64,000 bases of DNA from CAVXXB01 sp963765585 (lineage in GTDB: Bacteria; Calditrichota; Calditrichia; JAJRVZ01), in NCBI GenBank assembly GCA_963765585.1, contig CAVXXB010000021.1, positions 186,001 through 250,000 of the forward strand. Direction: 5' to 3'. Positions within the stretch are counted from its first letter, which is position 1; every line of letters starts with the position of its first letter. A program made the translations under genes and the position numbers. Of this stretch, positions 1 to 9,004 are shown in pieces. A model generated the notes under the pieces. The model was not told where the DNA came from, searched no databases, and saw only the letters and a list, made by a program, of their open reading frames with translations.

Positions 1-1
1 T

Positions 2-706
2 CCTCTGATAAACCTCTTTCATCTTAAAAATAATATTAATGAAAATTCTTACTATGGATTTTCCATAAGTCAGGATATTTTTACGCCAGAAGAAAAGAAT
101 TCTATCAAAATGCAAATAGGCGACCGGCCATTTGCGTCATCGTTACTTATCAGTAGCAGTAAAACTATCGTCAACGATCAGAAAAAAATGATAAGGAAGT
201 CTGAACTTCAGATTGGTGTTCTGGGTAAATATAGTGGAGGTGAGTTTGTTCAAAACGGCGTTCACAACCTGCTACCAACCTCGTCTGTTGTGGATGGCTG
301 GGAGAATCAGATTAAAACGACTCCGGCGCTAAATTATGGTCTTAAATATGAGAAATGGCTGACTGGTAATCATTATGTCCATTTGAGTGGTGAACTCGAT
401 GGAAAGATCGGGCTTCCATACACATATGCTGGAACAGGATTAAATGTACGCGTTGGCGCGGTTGATAAATATTTTAAGCAATTAAATTTCTTTTCAACTG
501 AGAAGGTCACTTCGTTTTTTTATTCAGGTATAAAAGGAAGATTTGTGGCATATAATGCAACACTTCAGAGAGAAATATTATCAGGGTCGAACGCAAATTA
601 TCCAAAGATTAATAATTTTCTATATGAATTAGATGCCGGTATAAATGTATCATATCGGTCTATGAAACTGAATCTTGGCTTTAAACACTATCTCCCCGGA
701 AATTAA
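2..706 (+). CDS. LpxR-family (DUF2219) outer-membrane lipid A deacylase, 5' end outside the window
   Basis: The frame is already open at the window edge and runs to the TAA at 704-706, so only about 234 C-terminal residues are visible. Early in this stretch ISQDIFTPEEK is followed by IGDRPFAS, which resembles the conserved FTP...DRPYAG region of the LpxR/DUF2219 barrels. Those enzymes remove the 3'-acyloxyacyl group of lipid A in the outer membrane. The remainder alternates polar and hydrophobic/aromatic residues as barrel strands do. The full catalytic set cannot be checked because the N-terminus is missing. The next gene is another outer-membrane barrel with a lipid-A-deacylase-like end. 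Family call is from motif recognition, so moderate confidence. Confidence 0.6.
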   Translation, partial: PLINLFHLKNNINENSYYGFSISQDIFTPEEKNSIKMQIGDRPFASSLLISSSKTIVNDQKKMIRKSELQIGVLGKYSGGEFVQNGVHNLLPTSSVVDGWENQIKTTPALNYGLKYEKWLTGNHYVHLSGELDGKIGLPYTYAGTGLNVRVGAVDKYFKQLNFFSTEKVTSFFYSGIKGRFVAYNATLQREILSGSNANYPKINNFLYELDAGINVSYRSMKLNLGFKHYLPGN

Positions 707-933
707 AAATGGTAAAAGTCATCGGTGGGGATATATATCATTTATGTTTGCACTATAAGAAGAAATTTCCACAAGATCTCCGATTAAAGTAATCCCGCAT
801 AAAGAATCAATTCAAATATTACTCTAAAATATGGTATTTTAAACTAATTTTCCGTTTTCATTAGCTGTACTTGCGAATATTCTAAATTTCATCTAATATC
901 AGCCACTGCTAAAATATAGAAAGGTGATGGCTA

Positions 934-2235
934 ATGATTTCCAGAATTACTACTATTGTATTATTCACGTTAATTTTTGTTACATCGATTTATGCACAAG
1001 ATTCTACCCGTAAACGAACGGAACAGCAGTGGGCTGTGGGTATGGTCGCTCGTGTGGCCTCTATTCCCTTTGCCACAGGCGAGTCCCGGACAGTGTCTAC
1101 ACTTGTCCCATTAATTTATTACGAAGGTAAACGCTTTTATATGCGTGGTATTGAAGGGGGCTTTCGCCTTTATCATACTGGTGACTGGCAATTTAGTGCT
1201 CTGGGCAGACTGAGATTTTTCGATATTCCTCAGGAATATCAAAACCAGGTACAAGGTGATAATGTCGATTGGGGATTACAAGCCAGGTATCAACCGTTTC
1301 CCTGGTCATATCTAAACCTTGAATTACTGAGTGACTGGCATGGCAATTTTAGTGGTAATGCTCGCTTGGGTCTTGATATCTATACAGGTGGGTTCAATAT
1401 CGATCCTTTTTTGCAAGCAAGAATTAAGAGTAAAAAATTTAATAGTTACTACTATGGTTTGAATCAGATTAAGATAAATGGTGGTATTGAATTGTCAACC
1501 GGGATTATTGTTGATTACCATTTGCTGAGTAATTTTTATTTGTTTGGTGCAGCACAATTAACTTTACTTGACCGCCCGGTACGAAACAGTGAGTTTGTGA
1601 GTGCGGATTTGCACGGACAGGTGTTTTTTGGTATTGGTGTTTCTAATGACCGTTCAAAGCCAAGGAAAGAAGAATTAAAAACAGAAGCTTATCTCCGATT
1701 ATCGCATGGTTTCGCCACGCCCTCTGATCTGTCAAATATCATTAAGTTCAATGCCACCAGGGATACCTTTAACAATCAAATGACTTCCATATTTTATGGT
1801 CACCCTTTGACGGATGAATTGTTTAGTCTTCCGCTGGATGTATATATTACCTCTGGATTTGTCTGGCATTGGGATTCTGAAGTGCAGACAAATTGCCAGG
1901 AGTTGGTAATAGCGATAAAACTATATTATACAATCAAATGGCCCATTAGATGGAAATTGGGTGCGGCAGAAGGTTTGTCCTGGGTGAATCGGATTCCCTA
2001 TGTGGAAAAAAGTGAAATGGAAAATAAAGGATACCGGCCCAGCAATTTACTTAACTTCCTGGATTTCTCGATTGATTTTAATATTGGTGATATTTTTGGC
2101 GGAAAGGATCTGAAGCAATTCTGGTTGGGATACGGTATTCATCACAGATCTGCTATTTTTGAGAAAGCACAACAATTTGGCCGGATCAGAGGCGGAAGTA
2201 ATTTCCAAACCTTTTACGTGCAATATCATTTTTAA
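934..2235 (+). CDS. MipA/OmpV-like outer-membrane protein with acyloxyacyl-hydrolase-like C-terminus
   Basis: 433 residues with a clear signal peptide (about 1-21, ending SIYAQ) and a terminal Phe typical of outer-membrane barrels. The N-terminal half (VPLIYYEGKRFYMRGIEGG, near 48-70) resembles MipA/OmpV proteins. The last 40 residues read WLGYGIHHRSAIF, then GGSNFQTFYVQYHF. This resembles the end of PagL/MipA-type barrels, where a His-x-Ser pair is catalytic; here H404-R405-S406 would be the candidate pair. AAGGTGATGG precedes the ATG. The upstream neighbour is an LpxR-like barrel, so both may edit lipid A. Enzymatic activity is inference; it could equally be a scaffold or porin-like barrel. 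Confidence 0.6.
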   Translation: MISRITTIVLFTLIFVTSIYAQDSTRKRTEQQWAVGMVARVASIPFATGESRTVSTLVPLIYYEGKRFYMRGIEGGFRLYHTGDWQFSALGRLRFFDIPQEYQNQVQGDNVDWGLQARYQPFPWSYLNLELLSDWHGNFSGNARLGLDIYTGGFNIDPFLQARIKSKKFNSYYYGLNQIKINGGIELSTGIIVDYHLLSNFYLFGAAQLTLLDRPVRNSEFVSADLHGQVFFGIGVSNDRSKPRKEELKTEAYLRLSHGFATPSDLSNIIKFNATRDTFNNQMTSIFYGHPLTDELFSLPLDVYITSGFVWHWDSEVQTNCQELVIAIKLYYTIKWPIRWKLGAAEGLSWVNRIPYVEKSEMENKGYRPSNLLNFLDFSIDFNIGDIFGGKDLKQFWLGYGIHHRSAIFEKAQQFGRIRGGSNFQTFYVQYHF

Positions 2236-2243
2236 TTGTATAG

Positions 2244-2286
2244 CGGGTAACTCAGATAAAAATATTTGCATCCGGTTACCCGTTTT
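2244..2286 (+). terminator. Rho-independent terminator after the OmpV-like gene
   Basis: Perfect 8-bp stem CGGGTAAC (2244-2251) / GTTACCCG (2275-2282) followed by TTTT, 8 bases after the stop codon. The loop is long (23 nt). Confidence 0.6.
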
Positions 2287-2469
2287 AGTTATCTAACTTT
2301 ATTTATTCACAAACTTTTCTCGCAGAGACGCCGGGCACTTCAATTAGAAATTAGAGATTAGAAATAAAGAGTTGGCTGTTGGCAATTGGCCATATGCAGT
2401 TACATATTACTAATTACCAATCTTTAATCTATAGTCCTCTGCGTTTTTGCGAGAGATGAAGAATCCAGG

Positions 2470-3054
2470 CTAAGTAATATCTAATCCAGATGTAAGATTT
2501 TCGAAAATCGGTGAGTTGATGGCCGGTGTATAGCCTAACACATTTTTATAGAAGGTAAAATGTGCAGTCTCTACGGGAAGAATATTGGCAAATACTCTTC
2601 TGGCTTCCACACTTTGAATCTGATTTACAATCCCTGAAAAATAAAACGTCGCTGCCTGAAATTCGACACCTAATGCCAGGTTTATAACATCGGTTTGATT
2701 TTCTACAGATCCCACACCCGGATCCGGATCTGCATTGGTCGGATCTACTTCATCAAAATCAAAGGCCTTTAGAAGTCCATTTAACGCGTTCAAATGACCA
2801 ATATGATCATTCATATATGCAATTGCGGTATCGATTACGGCCTGATCCGTGAGTAAACCGGAAGCAGCAGCCACTTCATATGTTTTTATACCCATGGCTT
2901 CAAATTGAGCACCCCCGGTAACCAATGCTGCGTCTTCCTCGAATGCAGCATTTACAGTAGATGCGGTTGTTGATTTGCAACTGGCTAATATTCCGGCGGT
3001 TGATAAAACTCCTCCAGATACTGCCATGGACTTTATAAATGATCTCCTCTCCAT
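2470..3054 (-). CDS. Exported ferritin-like domain protein with Tat motif and lipobox
   Basis: 194 residues. The N-terminus has a twin-arginine motif (RRSFIK, 3-8) and a lipobox-like LASC with Cys26, so it is probably exported folded and lipid-anchored. The body is helical with ferritin-like metal-ligand patterns: HIGHLNALN in the first half and EFQAATFYF then VETAHFTFY in the second. This matches the 'ferritin-like domain' (Ferritin_2) family of exported four-helix proteins, whose substrates are unknown. It starts 17 bases after the stop of the porin gene and is the last gene of the cupredoxin-cyclase-porin operon, which suggests a periplasmic metal or redox role. That role is inference. Confidence 0.7.
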   Translation of the reverse strand: MERRSFIKSMAVSGGVLSTAGILASCKSTTASTVNAAFEEDAALVTGGAQFEAMGIKTYEVAAASGLLTDQAVIDTAIAYMNDHIGHLNALNGLLKAFDFDEVDPTNADPDPGVGSVENQTDVINLALGVEFQAATFYFSGIVNQIQSVEARRVFANILPVETAHFTFYKNVLGYTPAINSPIFENLTSGLDIT

Positions 3055-3071
3055 ACTTCCCCCTGAAATGA

Positions 3072-4283
3072 TTAAAATGAAACAGTTAAAATAGCGCGAT
3101 ATACATAATCCTCGGGATCAGGATCCAGATTGTCTGTGCTTTGATCCATATATGACAGTTTAAGCATAACCGGCCGGGCAAATTTATATCCGACTGCAAC
3201 CGAATATCTGGTCACATTATTATCCCAGGGATTAAAATCCTTATTATTAATATTTGTCACATCATCAGAATCCTGAAACCGGAGTATATCATATCTAAAT
3301 GCAACGTAGGCACCTGTAAGAAATGGCGGCTCGATTTTAAAATCCAGATACGCTGAATAATTGTCAAGATTCATGTTTTTTAATTTTCGCGGTTGTTCTT
3401 CAATAAATCCCGTACTGATGAACATTGGCACATACCAACGTGAGTAAATAAACTCTCCTGATAATTCAAAATATGAATGTGCAAGAATCAGGTCGGTTGC
3501 AATGACTGTTTGCGTATATTGTTCGAGATTGTCGTAGTTAATATTAATTCCATCCCTTTGCATAAAACTACCGTGGCTGATAGAAATACCCTGTTGCCAG
3601 TAAATTACGGGTTGGAAGCCAAAGCGAATAATACCGCCCATATTGGCTAAATTTGTATAATCAGACTGAGATGTTATAGCGGCATTGGTAAGCGCTAGAT
3701 CGATGTTGAAAAATTCAGGAACAATAACCCAGTTCAACATAAAACCGGTGTTATATCCGCCAAAATATACCGTTGTAAGACCGACATCGTCCGGACCATA
3801 AATACCCGAGTCGCCCACTTTTGGCCAAAATCCACGCTGATCCGAGATATTTATAAAATAACCATAACCTAACGGCGCATGGTTAAAAAGATTATCGGCG
3901 GCTAAAATTCTTCTGGGATACAGACCAAACGGGCTGATAAATCGTCCCACGCTGAGACCAAGTGATGACTCTTCCGGTTCCCAGGATAATACGGCCAGTG
4001 ACAATCGTGGTTCTGTGTTTAATTTACCACTACCCCAGGTATCCCACTGTAATCTCACATTGACAAAAAAATCGTCCGTAACCTGAGCAAACGCAAACAG
4101 ATTTAGCTGGTTTATGGCGAGATGAGGATTCTGAAAGTCACTCGCTATTTCATTTGTAATAAATTTGGAATCTTTGCCGCCTTTGGATACTTCCAGATCC
4201 AGCGTGCCATTGAACTCCAATTGTGCCGCCAGGATATATGGAATTATCAACAAAATGGTGAAAAAGAGGATTCGTTTACTCAC
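3072..4283 (-). CDS. Outer-membrane porin-like beta-barrel protein
   Basis: 403 residues with a signal peptide (1-20, ending ILAAQ) and a C-terminal strand ending in Phe. Aromatic-girdle strands run throughout (for example LRLQWDTWG, VGRFISPFG, YVAFRYDIL, VAVGYKFARP), like phosphate-selective/OprP-type 16-strand barrels. VGRFISPFGLYPR resembles the conserved GR..PFG segment of that porin class. The ATG overlaps the end of the adenylate cyclase frame by 8 bases, so the two are translationally coupled. The substrate cannot be told from sequence; the cupredoxin and ferritin-like neighbours hint at metal or redox ligands. Confidence 0.65.
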   Translation of the reverse strand: MSKRILFFTILLIIPYILAAQLEFNGTLDLEVSKGGKDSKFITNEIASDFQNPHLAINQLNLFAFAQVTDDFFVNVRLQWDTWGSGKLNTEPRLSLAVLSWEPEESSLGLSVGRFISPFGLYPRRILAADNLFNHAPLGYGYFINISDQRGFWPKVGDSGIYGPDDVGLTTVYFGGYNTGFMLNWVIVPEFFNIDLALTNAAITSQSDYTNLANMGGIIRFGFQPVIYWQQGISISHGSFMQRDGININYDNLEQYTQTVIATDLILAHSYFELSGEFIYSRWYVPMFISTGFIEEQPRKLKNMNLDNYSAYLDFKIEPPFLTGAYVAFRYDILRFQDSDDVTNINNKDFNPWDNNVTRYSVAVGYKFARPVMLKLSYMDQSTDNLDPDPEDYVYRAILTVSF

Positions 4284-5127
4284 TTAACACCTCAACAATT
4301 TCTAATTCATTTGAGAATCCTTTAAAGGACATCATCTTTGATTGACCCAAATTGTATTTCATTCGAACCATTGGCAGCAGATCCTTACGAATAAGTATCT
4401 GTCCGGGAGAGGCGGCGGAACATAATCGGGCACCAAGGTTGACTGTCGCCCCGATTACGGTGTAATCCATCCGTTCAGTAGCACCCATGTTTCCTAAAAT
4501 CACAGGACCATAATTAATTCCAATTCCAATATGCACCGGTGTTGGATCAACTTCATGTTCCTTTTTTACCAGACGCTGAATTTCGACGGCACAATCCAGC
4601 GATCTCTCAATTGCATCATCGCCAAAAAACAAAGCAACCATTTCATCACCAACAAATTTGTCAACTGAGCCATCATACTTTGTAACAACTTCCGCCTGAT
4701 AACCAAGATAGCGATTCAGCATCTGAATTACCTCTTCCGGTGTACGGTTCTCACTAAATGCTGTGAATCCACGTACATCAGAAAACAGTACAGCCAATTC
4801 TTTTCGATCGCCGCCCAGAGAAACTGTTCCGTTTGACGACTCTTTAACCATATCGATGGTATGCGATCCCACATATTTCATCAAGTGTAGTCTTTCGCGA
4901 AGAAATACGGTCATTTCGTTAAAAGTTTGAGTCAACAATCCAATTTCATCATGGGTTGAGGGTTGCACTGCAATTGACAGATCACCTTCTTTAATCTTGT
5001 TCATTCCATTTACAAGGCGAAGTATTGGTTGTGAAAATGATCGTCCAAAGAAGAAAGCCAGAAAAATAGTTAGGATGATACTAATAATTGCAATAAGGAA
5101 TATATTACTCTGTAATGCTCTGAGCAT
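4276..5127 (-). CDS. Class III adenylate cyclase, HAMP and catalytic part (C-terminal fragment of a frameshifted gene)
   Basis: This frame holds a transmembrane helix (about 9-30), a HAMP linker, and a complete class III cyclase domain. Metal-binding Asp residues are present (LFSDVRGF and VGDEMVALFF). The adenine-selecting Lys and Asp are in VDKFVGDE and ERMDYTVIG, and the transition-state Asn/Arg are in TVNLGARL, so the domain should make cAMP. The frame stays open upstream to about 5331 with protein-like sequence but no start codon. Removing one base near 5320-5335 joins it to the sensor frame 5288-5974 (566 codons in total). No independent start with a ribosome site is visible, so it is probably not a separate gene. 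Confidence 0.8.
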   Translation of the reverse strand: MLRALQSNIFLIAIISIILTIFLAFFFGRSFSQPILRLVNGMNKIKEGDLSIAVQPSTHDEIGLLTQTFNEMTVFLRERLHLMKYVGSHTIDMVKESSNGTVSLGGDRKELAVLFSDVRGFTAFSENRTPEEVIQMLNRYLGYQAEVVTKYDGSVDKFVGDEMVALFFGDDAIERSLDCAVEIQRLVKKEHEVDPTPVHIGIGINYGPVILGNMGATERMDYTVIGATVNLGARLCSAASPGQILIRKDLLPMVRMKYNLGQSKMMSFKGFSNELEIVEVLSE

Positions 5128-5287
5128 GCGTAATTCGATGGATTTTCGAACTGTGGTAACAAAATAAGCCGGCTCAGCTTCGCCTAGAGGACTTATAAAG
5201 GCAAAAATTTCTTCATTAAAGAGAAATGTGGAGAAAACACTGCTTGGATTTAAATTTGAGAGAACAGTATCACTTACAGCTTTATGC

Positions 5288-5974
5288 TTATGGGCAAAGG
5301 CAATTAAGGAATCCTTTCCTGACAGTGGCTATAGAGTCCGAAAATGATGTTGCTATCAGATTTTCTGAGAGAAACATACTGATGTCAATATTGGATTCAC
5401 CCTTAAGCGCAGTTGCTTCAAGATTTGTGATTCGTGTGCCCAGAGAGATAGATCCGATAATTCTAATATCATTATAATATAACGGGATGGTCGCTACCTG
5501 ATACAGGTCACCATCAACAGCCCATAACTCGGCCCATTCGGGATTAATTTCAGGCTCAATTCCATTTAGCGCACGTAATACGCCGTGACGATAAGTCAGA
5601 TCATCGCCATAGTTATCCGGCTGATCCAGCCGTGCCAAAACTTTGCCAAATTCATCAGTTACAATAAATAAATCGACTTTGGCAAAATTAGAGAACTCGA
5701 GAATAGCTTCATAAACAGTCGCCGGATCTTCCACCTCAACATTTGCTTTAAAAGTGGAATTTTCTCCAATTAAATAACAGGATTCAACCAGGCGGTCATA
5801 AACCAAGGTTTGTTGTCTCTGAAAGTATGCCTGGGTATTGTTAAAGTCTTCAATTATTTTTTGTTCTATCTTATCTGAGACAGTGATCGTAATCGCATAG
5901 AGCACGCCCACCAGAATAAAGGCAGTTATTCCCGCAAGAAATAAAAATAATTTGGTTTGAATATTTAACTTCAT
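5288..5974 (-). CDS. Periplasmic sensor half of the adenylate cyclase (N-terminal fragment)
   Basis: Begins at the ATG of MKLNIQTKLFLF, 7 bases after the upstream stop; an earlier ATG at 6043 would overlap the cupredoxin gene and is less likely. One transmembrane helix (about 8-30) is followed by roughly 170 periplasmic residues with Cache-like features (DLFIVTDEFGKVLARLD, then a strand-rich GDLYQVATIPLYYN). Such domains bind small extracellular ligands and signal through HAMP. After SDSIATVRK the frame turns to GFLNCLCP and a stop, whereas the neighbouring frame continues DSLIAFAHKHK into the HAMP-cyclase part. A one-base surplus in the GGAAAGG run at about 5312-5320 explains this. Confidence 0.7.
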   Translation of the reverse strand: MKLNIQTKLFLFLAGITAFILVGVLYAITITVSDKIEQKIIEDFNNTQAYFQRQQTLVYDRLVESCYLIGENSTFKANVEVEDPATVYEAILEFSNFAKVDLFIVTDEFGKVLARLDQPDNYGDDLTYRHGVLRALNGIEPEINPEWAELWAVDGDLYQVATIPLYYNDIRIIGSISLGTRITNLEATALKGESNIDISMFLSENLIATSFSDSIATVRKGFLNCLCP

Positions 5975-5981
5975 AAGATGA

Positions 5982-6671
5982 TTACCGGCTAAGTGTGAAA
6001 TTAATTGTATTCGAATCACCGGATTTAAGATCGACAATCTCACTTACCAATGGTAAATCAGGGTGATAAACCTGTATTTCATATGTTCCCTCCGGTAGAC
6101 CGGTCAGTCGATACTTGCCATCGGGTCCGACACGAATAAAATACTGGGTATCAATACAATTTATTGTGGCATTCATTTGGGCATGAATGTCACAAAAGAT
6201 TTTGGTTTCGCCTAACTGATTAATTTCCCGGCCGATAGCAACCCCGGTTGGCTTTCGCCCAATATTAAATCTGGAACCAGGAGTGATGCTAAATACATTG
6301 TGAAAAAATTTATCGCGGTTAATGAAGCGTACCAGGGTGCCCGGCGTGACCGCAACTACCCGTGGGACAAATTCAGCATTTACCTGAATAATTGTAACCG
6401 GATCCAAGGCAGGTGGCAGGCTATCCGCACTCATTGAATGTGCGCTGACAATGATATCTATGAATGATGACTTTAATGCTTTATTTTTTTTGTCGGATGG
6501 TCGGGTAGATGATAACCGGTTCCGGTAAACTCTGCCACGGAATGATCTGCGCTCTTTTGACATAACCGGCATAAATACTCTGCCGGAAATCTCAGCGGAT
6601 TCCTGAGCCCGGATATCGTCAAAATTCAATAAAACAAGCAAACTTAATGCTATAAGATAAAATTTATTCAT
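5982..6671 (-). CDS. Exported cupredoxin (type I copper) protein with carboxypeptidase-regulatory-like tail
   Basis: 229 residues with a signal peptide (1-22, ending RAQ). A cupredoxin fold is marked by ligands in the right order and spacing: His124 (KFFHNVFS), Cys160 and His163 (IFCDIHAQM) and Met166. The blue-copper site is therefore complete. Residues about 180-229 (GPDGKYRLTGLPEGTYEIQVYHPD) form a small beta-sandwich of the carboxypeptidase-regulatory/CNA-B type. Similar proteins are often named plastocyanin-like or methylamine-utilisation proteins. It heads the minus-strand operon; the cyclase starts 7 bases downstream. An electron-transfer or copper-sensing role is inference. Confidence 0.8.
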   Translation of the reverse strand: MNKFYLIALSLLVLLNFDDIRAQESAEISGRVFMPVMSKERRSFRGRVYRNRLSSTRPSDKKNKALKSSFIDIIVSAHSMSADSLPPALDPVTIIQVNAEFVPRVVAVTPGTLVRFINRDKFFHNVFSITPGSRFNIGRKPTGVAIGREINQLGETKIFCDIHAQMNATINCIDTQYFIRVGPDGKYRLTGLPEGTYEIQVYHPDLPLVSEIVDLKSGDSNTINFTLSR

Positions 6672-6956
6672 TGATTGAAAGTGTGTATTAATAATAAAAA
6701 TTGAACAAAATGTTAGCGAATAGGTGTTAAAATAGAATTAAATGAAAAAATATTTCCGATAGGGAAAAATAAATGAAATAAATTATAATTGTATCTCTAT
6801 GTTATAAAATATGAATTTATGTAATTGTATGATATTATTGTGGATATGTCTGGCTTTGCAGTCGGGAAGAAAGATATATATATAAATAAAGGAATTCTGC
6901 CTGATCCTAAGTTTTGATATCTAAATGGAAGCGAATATCCGGTAAGCATGAAGTCT

Positions 6957-7808
6957 TTACATGGAATCCGGGCACTCATTTAGTTTATAATCTTCGCCAC
7001 CTTCGTCTTCCTTGAACCATAGGCGGCAAATTTCCTGTTCAGATACAAAAATCAATTCAACTTTTGAATAGGATATGGGGTATATGGACACAATATTTCT
7101 TGCGGTTTTTAATATAGTCTCATCCGTAATTTGCTCAGGTGTATTAATAGTTAACCGGATAGCCTCCGGAGAGGTGTTGTTCACATCGGTTAGAATACCA
7201 AATGGGAGAACCGGTAATCTAATATCCGGATTTTGTTTACCGCGAATGTCGAGTGTCAGATATTCGTCCTGACTGTTTGGTTTCAGCACACGTGCTGTGA
7301 CATCACCACGATAGACTTTGGCCTGATATTCGGCAATCAGTTTTTTTGTCTGGGCCTCAACCGAACTGACAGATGTGTAATTTGATTCAGGAAAAGCGAT
7401 ATAAATTCTGCGATGGAGTAATTTTTTATCAAAAAATAATTCGGTGCCGTCTGTTTCAAGTAAACTGTCCACGAAAATTACCGCATTTGCAAAAACACTA
7501 ACTTTTTTTGGTCCCAACAGGTCTGAACGAATCCAACCGGAGAGATTATTCTCATAATGCACCTGATACCATCCATCTTCATTCCCTGAGACAAGGACGG
7601 AATCACCATCATTCAGTTTTCCAATCTTTGATGCAGATGTCGAATTTCCATCGCGCATATTAACCTCTGGTTTCACTGCCCAGAAGTAGGTACCTGTTAC
7701 CGGCGGAGTCTTGATATCTTTTGGGATCTGGACAAGCTCTTTTTTTGTAGCACAACTCATAGCGATAATCATTAAAACCAAAACAAAATATATATGTAAA
7801 GATTTCAT
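6957..7808 (-). CDS. Lipoprotein with SH3b domain
   Basis: 283 residues. The signal peptide ends in a lipobox (IAMSC, Cys19). Residues about 43-100 form a bacterial SH3 (SH3b) domain: NMRDGNSTSASKIGKLNDGD, then GWYQVHYENNLSGWIRSDLL, the usual wall-binding or peptide-binding module. The C-terminal 180 residues are not recognised; they hold alternating strand/helix segments with an acidic end (EDEGGEDYKLNECPDSM). The gene starts directly after the SGNH hydrolase stop (adjacent bases), so the two are co-transcribed and probably translationally coupled. Envelope maintenance is the likely theme, without a specific function. Confidence 0.65.
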   Translation of the reverse strand: MKSLHIYFVLVLMIIAMSCATKKELVQIPKDIKTPPVTGTYFWAVKPEVNMRDGNSTSASKIGKLNDGDSVLVSGNEDGWYQVHYENNLSGWIRSDLLGPKKVSVFANAVIFVDSLLETDGTELFFDKKLLHRRIYIAFPESNYTSVSSVEAQTKKLIAEYQAKVYRGDVTARVLKPNSQDEYLTLDIRGKQNPDIRLPVLPFGILTDVNNTSPEAIRLTINTPEQITDETILKTARNIVSIYPISYSKVELIFVSEQEICRLWFKEDEGGEDYKLNECPDSM

Positions 7809-8456
7809 CTACTTCAATCCTAATTTGGTTAATTCATTTATCCAACGGTTGTATCCGGTCTCGTTTAAATGCAATCCGTCATCAGAGTATTGGTTTATTA
7901 AATATCCCTCATCATTTGCAAACAACGGATACAGATTCACCCAGCGGCAGCCATGTTCTTCAGCTAACCGGAAGATTTCTTTGTTGATTCTGTCAATTTT
8001 TTCCCTGGGACAATTAGTCCACTTTTTATTTGTTGGTAGTATGGATGTCAGAAAAATATCTGTCTGACCTAATTCGCTTCGAAGTTTGCTCACCAGGGTA
8101 TCATAACGGGTAATAATAAGTGAATCGGAGTCACCCCGGCCGATATCGTTAATTCCGATTAATATAAATAGCTGTGAGGGTTTAAGCAAAACGACAGATG
8201 AGTCCAGTCGTTCCAGCACGCCATCAAGGTGGTCGGCACCGATGCCCCGGTTAAGCGGCTTTGATTCAGGAAAAGCTGTAGTCAGATCAAAACCCTCTGT
8301 AATTGAATTCCCCAGAAATACTACTTTGCCAATTGGAATAGATTTTAATTCGTGGTTAAATTGGGTGACTCGTGTATACCAGTGTTCGCTTTGTTCGGTT
8401 TGGGCCATTGAGATGCCGTATAAAATGATGATCAGATAAATTATATTAAGTTTCAT
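7809..8456 (-). CDS. Exported SGNH/GDSL-type esterase
   Basis: 215 residues with a signal peptide (1-18). All four SGNH blocks are present: Ser51 (GNSITEGF), Gly71 (NRGIGADH), Asn103 (GINDIG) and Asp193/His196 (SDDGLHLNETGY). The nucleophile, oxyanion-hole residues and catalytic dyad are thus intact. The layout is that of platelet-activating-factor acetylhydrolase-like or polysaccharide O-acyl esterases, which deacetylate lipids or sugars in the periplasm. The actual substrate is not predictable. It is followed without a gap by the SH3b lipoprotein. Confidence 0.8.
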   Translation of the reverse strand: MKLNIIYLIIILYGISMAQTEQSEHWYTRVTQFNHELKSIPIGKVVFLGNSITEGFDLTTAFPESKPLNRGIGADHLDGVLERLDSSVVLLKPSQLFILIGINDIGRGDSDSLIITRYDTLVSKLRSELGQTDIFLTSILPTNKKWTNCPREKIDRINKEIFRLAEEHGCRWVNLYPLFANDEGYLINQYSDDGLHLNETGYNRWINELTKLGLK

Positions 8457-8504
8457 ATTGTTCAGGATCCGGAGGAGAGATTAGTGGAAATTGCCAATTC
8501 ATCT

Positions 8505-8777
8505 TCAGACTTCCTGAATCATACCCTTTTGCATATATATACGGGAGAGTACGGCATGAGTTAACGGATCCTGAGGAGATTGATTTACTAATTGTTGTGC
8601 AATTTTCATTGCGGCATCCAGTTTTCCTGACTTATTATATGTCTCGCAAAGCGCATTTAATGCCAGGTCAAATTCAGGATCTAACTCTAATGCCTTTTTA
8701 AATTGTACTTCAGCAGAACTATAATCCTGCTGTGCGAAAAAGCGGAATCCCTCTTTCAGATAGTCATTTTTACTCAT
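8505..8777 (-). CDS. Small tetratricopeptide-repeat protein
   Basis: 90 residues made of two TPR units (DYLKEGFRFFAQQDYSSAEV and the following ALNALCETYNKSGKLDAAMK) plus a third partial helix. There is no signal peptide, so it is cytoplasmic. An acidic helical surface and the lack of a catalytic domain suggest a protein-protein adaptor. It lies 48 bases upstream of the SGNH hydrolase start on the same strand and could head that small operon. Partner unknown. Confidence 0.65.
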   Translation of the reverse strand: MSKNDYLKEGFRFFAQQDYSSAEVQFKKALELDPEFDLALNALCETYNKSGKLDAAMKIAQQLVNQSPQDPLTHAVLSRIYMQKGMIQEV

Positions 8778-9004
8778 TTACTTCTCCGTGATTAGTCAAC
8801 AGGTGGGCAAACGCAAAACCAGCAAAAATTATTCTGAAGAATAAATAATCAGGGATCAGAGATGTAAAATAAGTAGTTGGCAGTTGGCCGCAGACCGTAG
8901 GCAGTTAAAATTAACCAATAACTAATTACAAATTCCCAATTCCTAATTCTTAATTTGCTTTCTCTGACTCTTGCGTGAAGTGAATTATCCCAGACATTAT
9001 TTTA

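Noticed and set aside
6797..6979. 60-codon minus-strand frame between the cupredoxin and SH3 lipoprotein genes
   Set aside because: No ribosome site or recognisable protein features; AT-rich gap with nothing else in it.
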